Below are positions 1-10,729 of a stretch of DNA of 64,000 bases, piece after piece. The DNA comes from Strobilurus pachycystidiatus. Taxonomy: Eukaryota > Basidiomycota > Agaricomycetes > Agaricales > Physalacriaceae. Positions within the stretch are counted from its first letter, which is position 1, and every line of letters begins with the position of its first letter. A program made the translations under genes and the position numbers. The stretch is from assembly GCA_019915135.1 (NCBI GenBank), contig JAHLMK010000009.1:1674001-1738000 (forward strand). The letters run 5' to 3'. Below the pieces are notes generated by a model. That model had not been told where the DNA came from and ran no database searches. It saw only the letters and a list, made by a program, of their open reading frames with translations.

Positions 1-643
1 TCGTGGACTTCTGCGGCCGTCGTTTTTCTTGTGGTCTCCTGCGTTTACGCCGTCTTTCGAGTCCAGAAAGACATACGCATCCGTCCTGAACCCATCGTCA
101 CCTGCGCTATCAATCGATGCTCCCAAACCATTGGCATCCTCTCGGACGATTACGAGCATTATGCTCACCCGCGGGAGTGCGAGCTCTTCGAGAGGTTGAA
201 CCAGTACGTCCCCCTTGTCAGCTTTACAGCTTCAACAGCACCTAGTAATCAGCTTGATTTGTAGAATCAGAAGGGAAGCGCTGACTCTCCGCAACGAGCA
301 TCGTGCAATCAGTGACCGCGGGGGCCTCGCGTATCTTCGCGCCTTTTGCCAGATGTCCCGGGGCGCTCGCGCACTGGAGTGCCGAGTCAAGCGCCTCCAC
401 GAGGATTTGGAGGTGTGTTTGCCGCTGGAATGCTGTACAAATCTCACGCTGTCATACTCAGGCTGCCAGGCTATGCCGAAAGCAGTACATAGCTGACCTT
501 CGCAAGGACCGGGACTCTGATGGAGGCCACGGTATGTCGTAACTTGCTGTTGTGCTTCTTGCACAGAGCTGATTCCTTGTACCACAGAAAGTCAGTCGGC
601 GACAGATACCGTCCTAGGACTGCTGGCTTTCTCGGCAAGTTGA
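1..643 (+). CDS. Small lineage-specific membrane protein, copy 1 (5' end outside window)
   Basis: Function not recognised. Exons read as <1..203, 265..412, 462..531 and 588..643, all with GT-AG introns of 49-61 nt and a continuous frame of 158 codons plus stop. The first visible residues (about 5-20) form one hydrophobic, probably membrane-spanning, segment followed by a basic stretch (KDIRIRPEPIVTCAINRCSQ); the rest is charged and helical (LRNEHRAISDR, RLHEDLE). The start codon lies upstream of the window. A second copy, in inverted orientation, is at 37439..38135; exons 2 and 3 have the same lengths (148 and 70 nt) in both, and all intron positions match. Homology continues past the stop to about base 775. 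A short single-pass membrane protein with a cytosolic helical tail is the most I can infer. Confidence 0.6.
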
Positions 644-1464
644 GATGTGGATGTTACCAAGTTTTCAATGTTTTCGTATTGCTTTCTTTTCACGAATTCG
701 GATATTTAAGCTCGTCCTCCGCTCGCTTGGAATCAAGCGCATGAGGGAGTTTGGATCTGGTAAAATCGTAATTGAGAACGCCAGCCCTCCAAGGGCACCG
801 ACGTACTTTTCCGTGTTTCTCTTGGACGTTGTTCTTGTTGCTGTTACACGGCAGTGGTTCACGTACTTGTTAGCGAGTCAATTATCACTGAGTGACTTGT
901 TCATGCGAGGGATGAGTATGGCCGTCTATTCCCCTGTGCCTGTCGCTGACACAATCCGCCACAAAATGGTTCGAAAATGAGATTTGATAAGATCTCAACT
1001 CTTGGCAACCGGTTCCGGCTACCAACCGGCCACACCTCGCCGTAGGCCACTACCCGAATCGGACTTGATTCCATACTCGCCAGCTGCTCGCTCACACCTC
1101 CGCTTCGACTGTCAGTTCTGTCAACCTGCGACAAGACGCCCAGACTTCGCGCCGCAAAAGGCGGTATTGCGCTGGATTCTGGAATTCCGTGGTCTGTAAG
1201 AGTTTAATTGCATGGTCACCTCGGAAATTCTTATGCTGTTATAGGCATTGCCGTCTCCAAATTGGCCGAGGACCGTTGGGCTGGATGGCGCACACGTCGG
1301 GATGATGACAAGCACCAATGGTTAGCGAAGATGGAAGTGACGACTGTTGAGGCGGGAGATCGCGAGGAGACGTTGGATGGATTGGACACATAGGATGATT
1401 TTCGCCGTAACTTCTCTACTGTCGCGGTGCGGCGCGTCCTGTATTTCTGTCTTTGAGCAAGCCA
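644..1464. other. Intergenic; first 130 bp are duplicated 3' flank
   Basis: Bases 644 to about 775 match the 3' flank of the inverted copy near 37.28-37.44 kb, so the duplication included downstream sequence. I see no coding signal in the remainder up to the next start codon. Confidence 0.5.
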
Positions 1465-4400
1465 ATGAATATCTCTGATATTCTCGAATCGTCGCCGAGG
1501 AATGCGCCCACCTCCTCTGCTTTATCTCAAGTCAGGCGACCTCCTCCCGAGCCTCCCTCCCCAGAACCTCCCTCTCCTGCGCCTCCCTCTCCTGCGCCTG
1601 CGTCTCCTCGGAACACAGATATTGCGCCACTTGTTCGAAGCTTGTCGCGGTATTTGACATCACACCAGTCTATACACGCTTCCGCCTCACTTGAGCACGA
1701 ACTAAACTCTCTCGTCGCGTCCCTCAATCTATCTCCACTCACCGCCGAGAACTCTGCCACTTCAACAACTCTCATTGAGGAAGCCGTCAATCCTCTACTC
1801 CCAGCTCTACTACAGTCCGCTCCACCTCCCCCTTCCAAAGTCTATGACAACTATCCCATAAGCAGTCGTACCACCCTCTCGCGTCTCTACATCTATGAAG
1901 ATGTGAACGCGTATATCGAGTATCCAGAGTCGCATCCTGCCAACCCTGTTGGGTATCTCTTTCGACAGGACCCCACCGACTGGCGCAACCCTGTAGAGAA
2001 TTTCGCCTACACTATGGGTCATCCTTCCGGACAGACTGTCGAAGGGTCCCATGTCTTTCACAACCTCCTTCTGAATGCCAATGAAGAGAACGTCCCTTCT
2101 TCTGAAAGCCACGGTACATGTAAGTTGCGATCTTGGTTCATTCTGAGGGTTGCTTAACGAATTGTCTTCTAGGCCAAGGCATCAAAGTATGCCCTTTTGT
2201 CGACGAAGAACTTTATGCTCAGCGTCATGTATCTGCGTCGAGACAAGATATAATGGAGCGCCTCTCTACCGACCGTGAGCATCAGCTAGCCATGGCATCT
2301 CCGTCCCGAGAAGTCTTTCTGAGGACCAGCGCCTTCATTGCTGGTCTTCGGCGAGAAGGCTGTCCAACTCACGAACAAGAAGTACCCGATTGGTCTCCGT
2401 CTGAAGAGGCAGCGATGGCTGCCGTCCAGTCTCATAACGAGCAGATCCAGCGCGGCTATCACTCAAAACGTCCCAAATGCCGTGGCCGCATCTATTTTGA
2501 CTATGACTCGTCTGGAGAACCGGTTGTTCAGTAAGTTACCTCTACTTGGGCCGTTGTTACTTTCTGACCATTCCTAGTTGCGAGTTTTACGACCACAACT
2601 CGAGTCGCAATCATTACTTCTACTATCTCGATGAAGCTCATGTTGATGTGTCGTATATCGAGGCTGTTCTGACCGGTGACGAGGACGAAGTTCAGGCTAT
2701 AGAGGCGTGTGCTCATCAACTCGGATACGGCCCATTGGCTGCCTGTACCACTGTTGTCAATTCGGCGGCAAAACGGCGCCACTGTCGTATGTCATCTCAC
2801 TTTGAACGCGTGTTCAGTCTAACTAGTCTCAGCCTTTGATCATCGTGATGCAGCCACGGGACATCTTCAACAACATATGGTGGAGCGGATTACCTGTGGT
2901 GTCAAGTTTCGCATCTTTGAGCCTCTGGAAGACTTTCGTGCTCAGTGTCCTTATACCTTCATCAGTGTTGTAGGCGAGCACACACATGTACCCCCACTTC
3001 CGACCAAAACGCCTCCTCGAATACGCGCCGTCCTATTTGATCTATTCGGTCAAGTTGGAGAGGATATACCTGATCTCACACCTCGCCGTTTCCTTCGACA
3101 CTCAATTGTGCGAGCATTCCTTCGAAAGGCGTATCCGAACAACCCCATCCCTACGCTGACGGATCTTCACATCTCCTTGGCCAATTGCGCGAAGATAGGC
3201 ATGTATATTCGGCAGATAAAGGCGTCGATCTACCCGGATGGCTCTGGATGGAACGGTGTGTATCATTTCTCAGCTTCCGTTGACGTCTTGGATTCAACAT
3301 ATACCAGGATCACACTGGCCCCACTGGAGAGCCGTACCGCATCATTATTTGTATGACTGCGAAAGGAAGTCGCCGCCTTCGATCTGCTCCGTATCTTCAG
3401 ATGGACGTTTCATACAAGCGTATCGTAGGCTTCAAGGAGTTCGTGGTTGGTGCTTGGGATCGAGAGTCTCACATGAGTAAGTCTCTCAATAACCTCCAGA
3501 CAATGTCTAACACGCTCTTAGATATAGTATTCTGTCGAGTCTACATCAACCGGGAGACCGCCGTCGTGCACCACAGAGTTTTCACAGAGACCGATAAACT
3601 GGTTCTGGCTGATACTGGCCAATGCATTCACTGGCGGCATTTAGACGCCGTCTCGCTGACCGAATACCGGGGATGTGTTCTTCAGTTGATGGGTGATCAA
3701 GGTGGCGGACAAGCTAAGGGTAAGTTTCGTCTACCATACCGTTCTCCAGCTTACGCTCCCAGGTCTTGGGCTCTTTCTCAGAGAAAAAGCTCAGGATGCA
3801 GACTATTGCTATAAGCTGGATCTGCACGAGCCCGACAGGCGTCTATGTGATCTCTCAGTGTGGGAGCACTTGCACCGTATCTACCGCGTATGCGCCGTTC
3901 ACTTTAGGCGGAACGTTGATGCAGCCCAAGTCCCAAACTCTGTCCGAAAAGCGATGAAAGGCCTCATCCGTGTAAAGCATCCAGACTGGGAAGGGGCCAT
4001 TGCCCTCATCGAGGAAGAAGGCGGCAAGGCAGGGCGAGGTAAGAGTCCGAGTCGTTGTTGCCTCTAGTGTATTTGTTGACATCTTTATATAGACTGGGTT
4101 GCGAATAAAGTCAACAGCGGTTTTGTATTCCAGTGCATCTGTTGGCAGAACAGCAAGATCCCGCTTGAGATTTGGCAGGCTGGAGATCGGGACGACAATA
4201 TGATTGAACAATCTCATTCAGATGTCAACCTCAGCGGGCGCCACACCACTCTGGTCGGCGGCATAGAGAAAGGCTACTATCACAACACAGTTCAGATCAA
4301 CTCCATCGAGGTGAGGTCCTGCGTTCTTGAAGTAGGCCTTCATTCTAATTTGAATCAGATGGTTGAGACGTTTGGTATTTGACCGTCTTATGCAACAGGG

Positions 4401-4816
4401 CATCTCTCTGAGAACATGGCTCGTAGAAACAAACGCCAAAGTGAGTTACAGCCATTGGCTCCTGGGTTCTTACTGACTTGCACATAGATACCAAACGCTG
4501 CAGCCGATTCATTGGCGAAGATGAATCTATTACCGAGCACAACGACAAGTTTGATGCCGCTGCAGAGCATTATCGGACGAAATATCAAAACTTCCAGGCA
4601 AAGAAGCACCGGCATGAGGCGCTACTCGCCCGAACGAATCCTCCTCCGACTGACGAGCAGGTAGGAAAGTCCACAGAGTCACTGCAGAAACTATGGAGCG
4701 GTTTGAACACAGCCTGGAAACCCATTGAGGCTGCCTCAAGGCGTGCGACAGATCTCAAGAGAGGTTCAGGGCGAATTGTACCAAAAACTGTTGTAGATTA
4801 CTTCCATGCTAACTAG
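1465..4816 (+). pseudogene. MULE-like DDE transposase-derived gene with an in-frame stop
   Basis: Ten exons can be joined in one frame: 1465..2119, 2173..2530, 2578..2786, 2854..3257, 3308..3476, 3522..3719, 3763..4038, 4093..4310, 4359..4440, 4488..4816. The start is the ATG at 1465. The N-terminus is Pro-rich low complexity. In the middle a Cys-x13-Cys...HTH pattern (ITCGVKFRIFEPL, QCPYTF, GEHTHV) resembles the WRKY/FLYWCH-type zinc module of Mutator-like transposases. It is followed by LQMDVSYKRIVGFKEF (first Asp region), QLMGDQGGGQAKG, a CAVHFRRNV segment matching the C-x2-H-x2-RN signature, and an IEQSHSDVN segment (possible catalytic Glu). A TGA at 4380-4382 interrupts exon 9 although the frame continues coherently (PSYATGHLSEN) through exon 10, so I call a nonsense-disrupted copy. 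Only 29 bp separate it from the convergent TET/JBP gene. The MULE assignment is my inference from motifs; a KDZ-type or another DDE family is possible. Confidence 0.7.
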
Positions 4817-4845
4817 ATTATTTACACAACAAAATATCATACACT

Positions 4846-6593
4846 TCAATCTACAAAACAAAGAATCTCGCTAAGTTTCGGTAACAAATTCAAGCCTAAC
4901 ATCCACCGCCCCGCCTTCTTGGCCTGCATCTCCTGATACTCGGCTTTGCTGTCACTCTTTACCTTCGCCTCCGTTCGAAAACCGTTGTCGACCCAACGAG
5001 CAATTCCTCCGGGTAGAAATTGAGTGACGGACATGCGTGTTTCGTTGTCGGCTACGGGAACGTTCGAGTGGGTGATGGTGGCGGAGGGAATGGCTACCGT
5101 GCAGCCGTGCGGGAACTCAAGGTAGACTCCAAGCTCCCAAAGGATGATGAACCCACCCTTCTTCGCGTTGTGATTCCCGAGAGCTGTAATCGCACACCAG
5201 AAGAATGCGAGGTTCATGACATCCTTGTGTTTCCATGACCAGACATTGGATCCGAGATTGAACGCGACGGTGGGGTAAATCGAGCGTGATACGGGAGGCG
5301 TAATTCCGAGGTAATCGAACATTGACTTGACACGATCGCGAGCATATGCGTAGAGGCGAGGGGCCCAGACGCGTAGTCCGCCTACACAAGTTGTATTAGA
5401 TTGGAATCAGATACCGATTTGAGACCTACCTGACTGGAATCCAAGAATGCGGCGTATATCTTTGTCCTCGAGAAGCTCCTCCATCAAAGGGGCAAGTTTA
5501 CCGTTGTCAAGGCGCGCGGCACGTAGCTGTCCTTGTCCATATGCATAGCCAACGTTCACAGCGGGGAAGGGACCTCGTTTGTGCTGAGTTTGTTTCGGTT
5601 TGAACAGTGCGCGGCCAGCAACATCCTGCATCTTAGCTAAAGCCCTTGAAGCGGAAACACCGTAAGTCGTATCGTCAGGCTGACCAAATCGAACGGCAGC
5701 CAAGACGCCGTTCCTGTCCACTATGGCAGTAGGATTCCTAGAGGAAGATATTCAGTTAGAATACACTCAAGATGGCGTGTTGACCAACCCTCCATTGGGC
5801 CCATTGCACCAAATGGCCCGCAATCCCATGGCATCCAAATCCTCTGGGGTGTAGGCCACTGTCCGATCCTTATACTTGGAGGAGAAGGCAGTGTACGCGC
5901 CCTTCTTAACGCGCAGCTCAGCCAGGTCGACATCGACGGTGACGGGCTCGTCCATGAGGCGAGCAACCTCCTCAACGGCGTGCGCATCGGCCTCTGCGGT
6001 CCAAAACCTGCTGTCCTTCGCCGCGAGCTTCCGACGCTTGCGGCTCAGACCTTTCGTGCCGCCCTTCGAGTCGCGTTCTTCGCGTTCGGCATCGTCGTGG
6101 GGATCAGGTGCATTGGGGTCTGGAGAGTGCAATGGGCCGTCTGACTCCGGCATGATGTCGATGTCGTCGAGCTGCGTAGGCGGCGGAATGCCGTCGTCAG
6201 GATATGGGAGGCGGACATCAGCGCCAGGAAGCTGGTCGACGTCAACGTTGTTCTCGAGCTCAACAGCGGCTTGGAGCAGGGGTGAGAGGTCAACGTCCAC
6301 CTGAATGGCTTCAACGACGCGGTCGGACGTGTAGTATTTGCCGGGGTCGTTGTAGATTCGGCCACTGCGCGTCTAAGGGAGGTCAGTTGCGGCTATAAGG
6401 GCAAAGTTGGACACGCACCTTGAGTAGGTGCATAGCTGTGAGCTCAATGACGCGAGTGGCAGGTGAACAAAGCGGCAAGAGTATTCCCAGACTCCAGTCC
6501 AAGACCTTCAACAGTCAGCACCGCGTCCTCACCTGGGATGGTGCGTGCGTACGGCTCGTATATCTGGTCAAGGACGTCGTCAGGGTTCTGCAA
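4846..6593 (-). CDS. TET/JBP-family 2-oxoglutarate/Fe(II) dioxygenase-like protein (5' end disrupted or unresolved)
   Basis: Clear exons on the minus strand are 6419 upward, 5789..6372, 5430..5737 and 4846..5381, with 46-51 nt introns. The last exon carries the catalytic core: WKHKD (His codon at 5227-5229, Asp at 5221-5223) as the HxD iron motif, the distal His in TITHSNVPV (5068-5070), then NETRMSVTQF with the 2-oxoglutarate-binding Arg. Upstream are a segment with RSGRIYNDPGKYYTSDR and a Lys/Arg-rich acidic linker. Known family members oxidise 5-methylcytosine; fungal copies are expanded and linked to transposons. The 5' part is uncertain: a well-formed reading (NPDDVLDQIYEPYARTIPG...) meets the VIELTAMHLLK frame only through a shift near 6449-6455 or through two introns shorter than 30 nt. 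No start codon could be fixed. It may be a pseudogene despite intact catalytic residues. Confidence 0.75.
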
Positions 6594-6903
6594 GGTGCAG
6601 GTAAGAGGAAACGTACCTTTGAGCCCTGTACGCTAATATATAGCGACCCCGCGTGACAATCAACGAGCTACGCCCAAACAAACAGCGCGTCGCGCTCGTG
6701 ATGGGGGCAAAGAGAGGGTACACGCGGCAGGGGAACGAATGGTCTCGAACCTCGGGGTTCTCCGGGGTGAACCACGTAACATAACGTTAGTATGTTTTTC
6801 CCATCAGAATTCTGATGGGAACACTATGAACAACCAGAACCTGACCAGAACCGCGATGGCGACGGCGACGACAACAAGCTCAACGTACTACGCGCCCACC
6901 CAG
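6594..6903. other. Unresolved 5' region of the dioxygenase gene and spacer
   Basis: On the minus strand there is an open stretch (6759 down to about 6617) reading LFGRSSLIVTRGRYILAY, preceded by a TACTAAC-type branch point at about 6785-6791, so it may be a further 5' exon. A TATATATTA-like sequence lies near 6632-6641 and could instead be a promoter. I cannot choose between these. Confidence 0.3.
6798..6821. repeat. Perfect 24-bp palindrome
   Basis: Each half is TTCCCATCAGAA followed directly by its reverse complement, with no spacer. It lies between the 5' end of the dioxygenase gene and the hydrolase remnant. It could be a protein-binding site or an element terminus; nothing else in the sequence decides. 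Confidence 0.6.
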
Positions 6904-7451
6904 CTTGGACTGGCAGAATCACGGCGACACTGGGGTGCTCAACCAGTCTACTCTTAAGCACAGACCCGAAGGCGTGTGTATGCCAACTTTACCATCTCCC
7001 ATATATCAATCTTACCTCCACGAAAGCCATATACCGGTGGGCCCAAGCCGTATTCGCGTTCATACGCTCCCCTCGGATGGCGGGTCATCGCATCGTTCTC
7101 ATAGGCCACTCAGCAGGCGCCGGAGCCATGTAAGTCGCGCCCGAGGGCCGAGTCTGTCAATTAGACTGTCAGCACCCGGGACTCACCAAGGCTTTCCACA
7201 GGATGCTTACCACGCGCGACATCCCGCTCCCCGAGCTCCCGTATGCGGCCCTCATTCTGATTGAGCCCACGATGATACCCGGGGAGTTGTTTTACGCGCA
7301 CTTTGACGACAGGATGGCGACGATGGAGGTGATGGTCGGTGCAACGTCGCTCTGCCGCGATACGTGGACGTCCCGCAAGGAGGCCCTCAACTGGTTCCGC
7401 AAGAAGTTCCCATGGAAGACGTGGGACCCCAGAGCGGTTCGTCTCTTCGTC
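6904..7451 (+). pseudogene. Alpha/beta-hydrolase remnant (serine-hydrolase nucleophile elbow)
   Basis: Three exon-like segments read as hydrolase sequence: about 6904..6973 (LDWQNHGDTGVLNQSTLKHR), 7027..7129 (RIVLIGHSAGAGA, the G-x-S-x-G nucleophile elbow) and 7202..7451 (YAALILIEPTMIPGELFYAHF...RKEALNWFRKKFPW). The second and third join cleanly (ATG split at 7129/7202). The first and second do not join in frame with any obvious GT-AG pair. The N-terminal beta strands and the C-terminal catalytic Asp and His are not found: the sequence after 7451 matches an unrelated family. I therefore call it a truncated relic of a soluble alpha/beta hydrolase. Confidence 0.6.
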
Positions 7452-7475
7452 GTGAGTCCGTCCATCCATCCTTAG

Positions 7476-7549
7476 CGGGAAGCTCGCCGAGCAAGCTGCA
7501 TGGGACTTTGTCAAGCAACACCCCGAGATCAAGCTCACCGCTATCAACC
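7476..7549 (+). pseudogene. SDR/ketoreductase-like fragment
   Basis: A single 74-bp segment encodes GKLAEQAAWDFVKQHPEIK followed by LTAIN. This closely resembles the region just after the YxxxK active-site motif in extended short-chain dehydrogenases (dihydroflavonol- or aldehyde-reductase type). A GTAAGC donor follows at 7550. No Rossmann GxxGxxG segment lies upstream; the preceding DNA is alpha/beta-hydrolase sequence. A later open stretch (7636-7848) has no clear SDR motif. Best read as a fragment brought next to the hydrolase relic by rearrangement. Confidence 0.4.
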
Positions 7550-7938
7550 GTAAGCCTTCTGTCTACTTTCATTCTCACCACCAGCTGAAACTTCTGACGC
7601 CTTAGGTTCAATTCACGATTACAATTACACATCGAATGACTGGTATGTTCTTGAGCAGTGCGTTAGCCAGTGCTCACTTACCTCGCATCGACATTAGTGC
7701 AGTGCCCAGCGGCATCTCTGCTGACTACGCCTTCTACCTCGTATCCGTCTCGAATACAGGAGATGGCACGAGTCTCTATCACACGTCGCCTTCCTGGTTT
7801 TACAGTCTACTCAAGCCCGCTACCCAGTATCACTCGTGGCTCGATTAAAGTATGGTTCATTCATAAAGTACCTACAAATTTAAAGTGTTATCTAAGAGCA
7901 GACCAGTGCGAATCGTAAGCATATGCAGTACTGTGAGC

Positions 7939-8019
7939 GATTGTGTGTAAGTCAAAGCAAAGTAACATAAGGAGCGAAGTGATTGTAAGTAAGTCAAAGC
8001 AAAGTATCCGTAAAGAGCG
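7939..8019 (+). repeat. Imperfect tandem duplication, 42-bp period
   Basis: Two adjacent copies begin GATTGT and share GTAAGTCAAAGCAAAGTA; they start at 7939 and 7981 and diverge at their 3' ends. The surrounding 7850-8130 is otherwise non-coding. Confidence 0.7.
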
Positions 8020-8132
8020 CGGTCATGGTATCGGTAAACTTGAAGGCTTTCAATTCGTAAGCGAGAGAATCATATCATTTCGTTCTAGAAACGTATGAGC
8101 AAACGAGACTAAAAAGACACCATGGAGGAGAC

Positions 8133-9972
8133 TCACCCAACAACGGATGGATCGCCACACTGGGAATCCAACCCGAGATGTTCACCGTGAGCAAGATGAG
8201 ACCGAATAAGGCCACACTCAAGACACTGTTGGTAGCCGGTCCTCAGCATTGCCCAGATGTTGTCGGATACTCCCGCAGAAGAGTTCCACAGCACGAACGC
8301 CACCGCGGTCCTGTCTGCGGACATCTCACTCTGATATAAGCCCAGAGAGTCGTACGTGACCTCTGAGTGGAAGTCGCGTATGACTGGAGGAAGCGCCCCC
8401 TCCGTCGGCGTTGCACGGACAACTTGGAAGAGTATAAGTCACCGTTCAACTTAGAAGAGTCAATTCGCTTACCTAGTGTCGGGAACCTCCTGTCATGCCC
8501 ACAACAACCCACAACGCGGTGCGAGTTGTACCCTTCTACTGAGAAGTTGCTCGAGCAGCATTCACAGCGTCGATTGTCTGCCAATATCGCTCTCCATGCC
8601 CTAAACGTCAAACCAAAGCCAACAAACCAGCGTATGGGTTCCGACATAGCTTGGGGCGCATAGTACGAGGGCAGGGCAGATGCGTTGCCGTCAAAGAGCT
8701 CTAGCTCCGCCACATGGGGACCAATGTAGAACGGGCTGAAAGGGTGCAGCTCTGATACGTCTGAATGACTGTCAGCTTAGATTGCCGTGCAAACAAAAAA
8801 CAAGTACCCTGAAACTTGTTATGCAAATGTTGCTCTTCGAGGTGAGATATCAGAGCGCGCGCTAAGAGTGGGTCAGTGAGTTACAGGCGGCGTCAAGTAA
8901 GAGAAGGAAGCTCACTTGAGTTGGTCTTACGCAAGGCCAGCTGGGACTGGGTCATGAACCTGTAGTCGTTTGCCATTGGGCCCAGAGGTTCGGCCTGAGA
9001 CATGTTTGCGTCACGGCACGGCTCAAATGAACCTATGAACTCTGTGGAAGCCGCTGCAGAGGGATGTTTTGCTCCAGGTCCAGCGGAAGAAGAGAAGGGG
9101 GGAGAGGTGGGGGACGAAGGCGCTGTAGACGGGGAGGAAGCCATGCCGGAGGCGTTCAAGAGGGTGTCGTCAGCCTGAGCGCTAGGTGACGAGGCACTCA
9201 AGTCCATGTCCTCATCCTCATCGTAGTCGTCGTCGCCGTAAGAGTTCCGAATCCACCGTGAATCTTGTAGTTCAACTAAATCCAAGGTAAGGGCAGAATC
9301 GAAACAATACGAGAGAGGACTTACTCCAGCACTCGCACGTGTAGCCGTCGTGCGACGCCTGTAGAACGTTGCGCAAGGTACGGTCCTTGTTGGGAGGCTC
9401 AACGTGCACACCCTTCCGAACTCGAAGGGTGCACGAATCCTCGTCTCTCAAGGGATTGGAGAAGTGCCGACACAGCAGGCGATGCGATGGAAAGGATATC
9501 TTATAGTCGATTGCGTTGAGACCCGCCGTTTGAGTTCTGTTCTTCTTCTTATCCCGAGGTCTGAAAGGTGATTGGTATGGGCAAGTGAGCAAAGGAAGGA
9601 AGGAACGAACCTCTCGACCTCAATGTAACCTAACTTCCTGTCATAATTCAGAAAAACGTCGTCGACAGTGGCTTGGTCGCATCGACGGCGTGCTTCCGCA
9701 ATCTCAGCCGGGGTGGGGTCGAGGGAAGTAGCGTCAAGGAAGTCATTGGTGGAACGTCGACGGGGAGCAGGGGACGCGTCAGTGAAGGGCGACCGGAGAT
9801 TCGCATGGGGGGCGTGCCATGGGCCCGCTGAAGGCCCGGGAACAGAGGAAGAAGAGGCTGTCCGACGCTCTCCAGAGGATGTTGAGCCGCCGGAGCCGGT
9901 ACTATACGGATTAAAGCGCGGGGTGCGGGAAGGTTGGGAGGAGGGACGAGAGGGCCTCCGATGTGGGCGCAT
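8133..9972 (-). CDS. Hypothetical protein, 529 aa, Cys-rich C-terminal region
   Basis: Not recognised. Six exons join in frame: 9611..9972, 9325..9560, 8916..9275, 8808..8861, 8473..8760, 8133..8422 (1590 nt). Introns are 49-55 nt. The start ATG at 9972 opens a Ser/Pro/Arg-rich disordered N-terminus (about residues 1-75). Residues about 120-200 form a basic region with C and H residues (FPSHRLLCRHFSNPL, DGYTCECW). Then comes an acidic patch (DDDYDEDEDMD) and a Ser/Ala/Pro low-complexity linker. The C-terminal 200 residues contain CECC, VGCCGHD and CLEC pairs that could bind zinc, but no classic zinc-finger spacing. No signal peptide or membrane segment is visible. A nuclear or DNA-associated role would fit the composition but is only a guess. 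Confidence 0.7.
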
Positions 9973-10462
9973 CAGAGCGGACCAAGACGCGTCAAGAGAA
10001 GAGGAAAAAAGGTGCCAGACCGGTTTTTTTTGTTCAAGTCAGAAGGCTGTTATGGCGCAAACTCAGAATCTCGATTCAAAGGCCTGAAAAGCAGCATCAC
10101 ATCGCGGGACGCTCCAAGGACTCATACCAGATGTAGTCAAACAACAGAATGTCAACTGTTATTGACACGACGTCCCGAAAAGTACGCAATTTTTTTAAAG
10201 AAGGTGAGTGCCCGGTACCATGAGAAGCTGCCGGAGCATCTAAGATTGGCGCCGCTTATCAGTGTTTCTATCTCTTGATCGCTGGCTCCTGACCGATCTC
10301 GCCAGCTTCCACGTCAGCGACAGGCACAGGGGAGTAGACGGCGGTAGTCTGGCCTCTGTTCATGCTGTCACAGCGGTTTCATCGGCCCGCCAGCGTTATG
10401 GGTGACAATTTTTTTCCTTGATCATCGTCTACATCGTCGTCCGAGCATCGTCGCCGCCGTCT
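9973..10462. other. Intergenic
   Basis: Upstream region of the 8133-9972 gene and of a membrane-protein fragment. It holds short T and A runs (around 10024-10030 and 10190-10196) and no coding signal I can support. Confidence 0.5.
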
Positions 10463-10729
10463 ATGCAGGAGCTGCCAGATTACGAGAATTCTTCCTCGCC
10501 AAAGCAGGATTGGAATAGCTTGCCAGAGGACACGCTAACGAACGTAGTGCGTGCCATTACTGTCCTTCCTGGTCCGACACTCATCATCGCGATTTTTGCC
10601 TCAGATTATCTCTTACGCACCCATGGGCCCTTCAAGGACGATTGGAGCTTCAACCCTGCCGTCTTTCCTGGCTTGGGCGTGGTCGTGATTGCGAACCTGA
10701 TCATCGTTTTCCAAATTATATATCGATGG
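10463..10729 (+). CDS. N-terminal part of a putative multi-pass membrane protein
   Basis: From the ATG at 10463 an open frame encodes MQELPDYENSSSPKQDWNSL, a short polar N-terminus, then two hydrophobic segments at about residues 32-49 (AITVLPGPTLIIAIFASDYL) and 68-86 (AVFPGLGVVVIANLIIVFQI). After about 10729 the frame becomes Arg/Cys-rich and no longer looks like a membrane protein, so an intron or a break is expected there. I could not join a convincing next exon. The DNA downstream contains decayed, duplicated pieces of what may be the rest of the gene, so the whole locus could be a pseudogene. Confidence 0.35.

Noticed and set aside
9668..10087. Plus-strand frame overlapping the 5' end of the 8133-9972 gene
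   Set aside because: It lies antisense to a well-supported exon and has low-complexity Arg/Glu composition, so it is a shadow frame.
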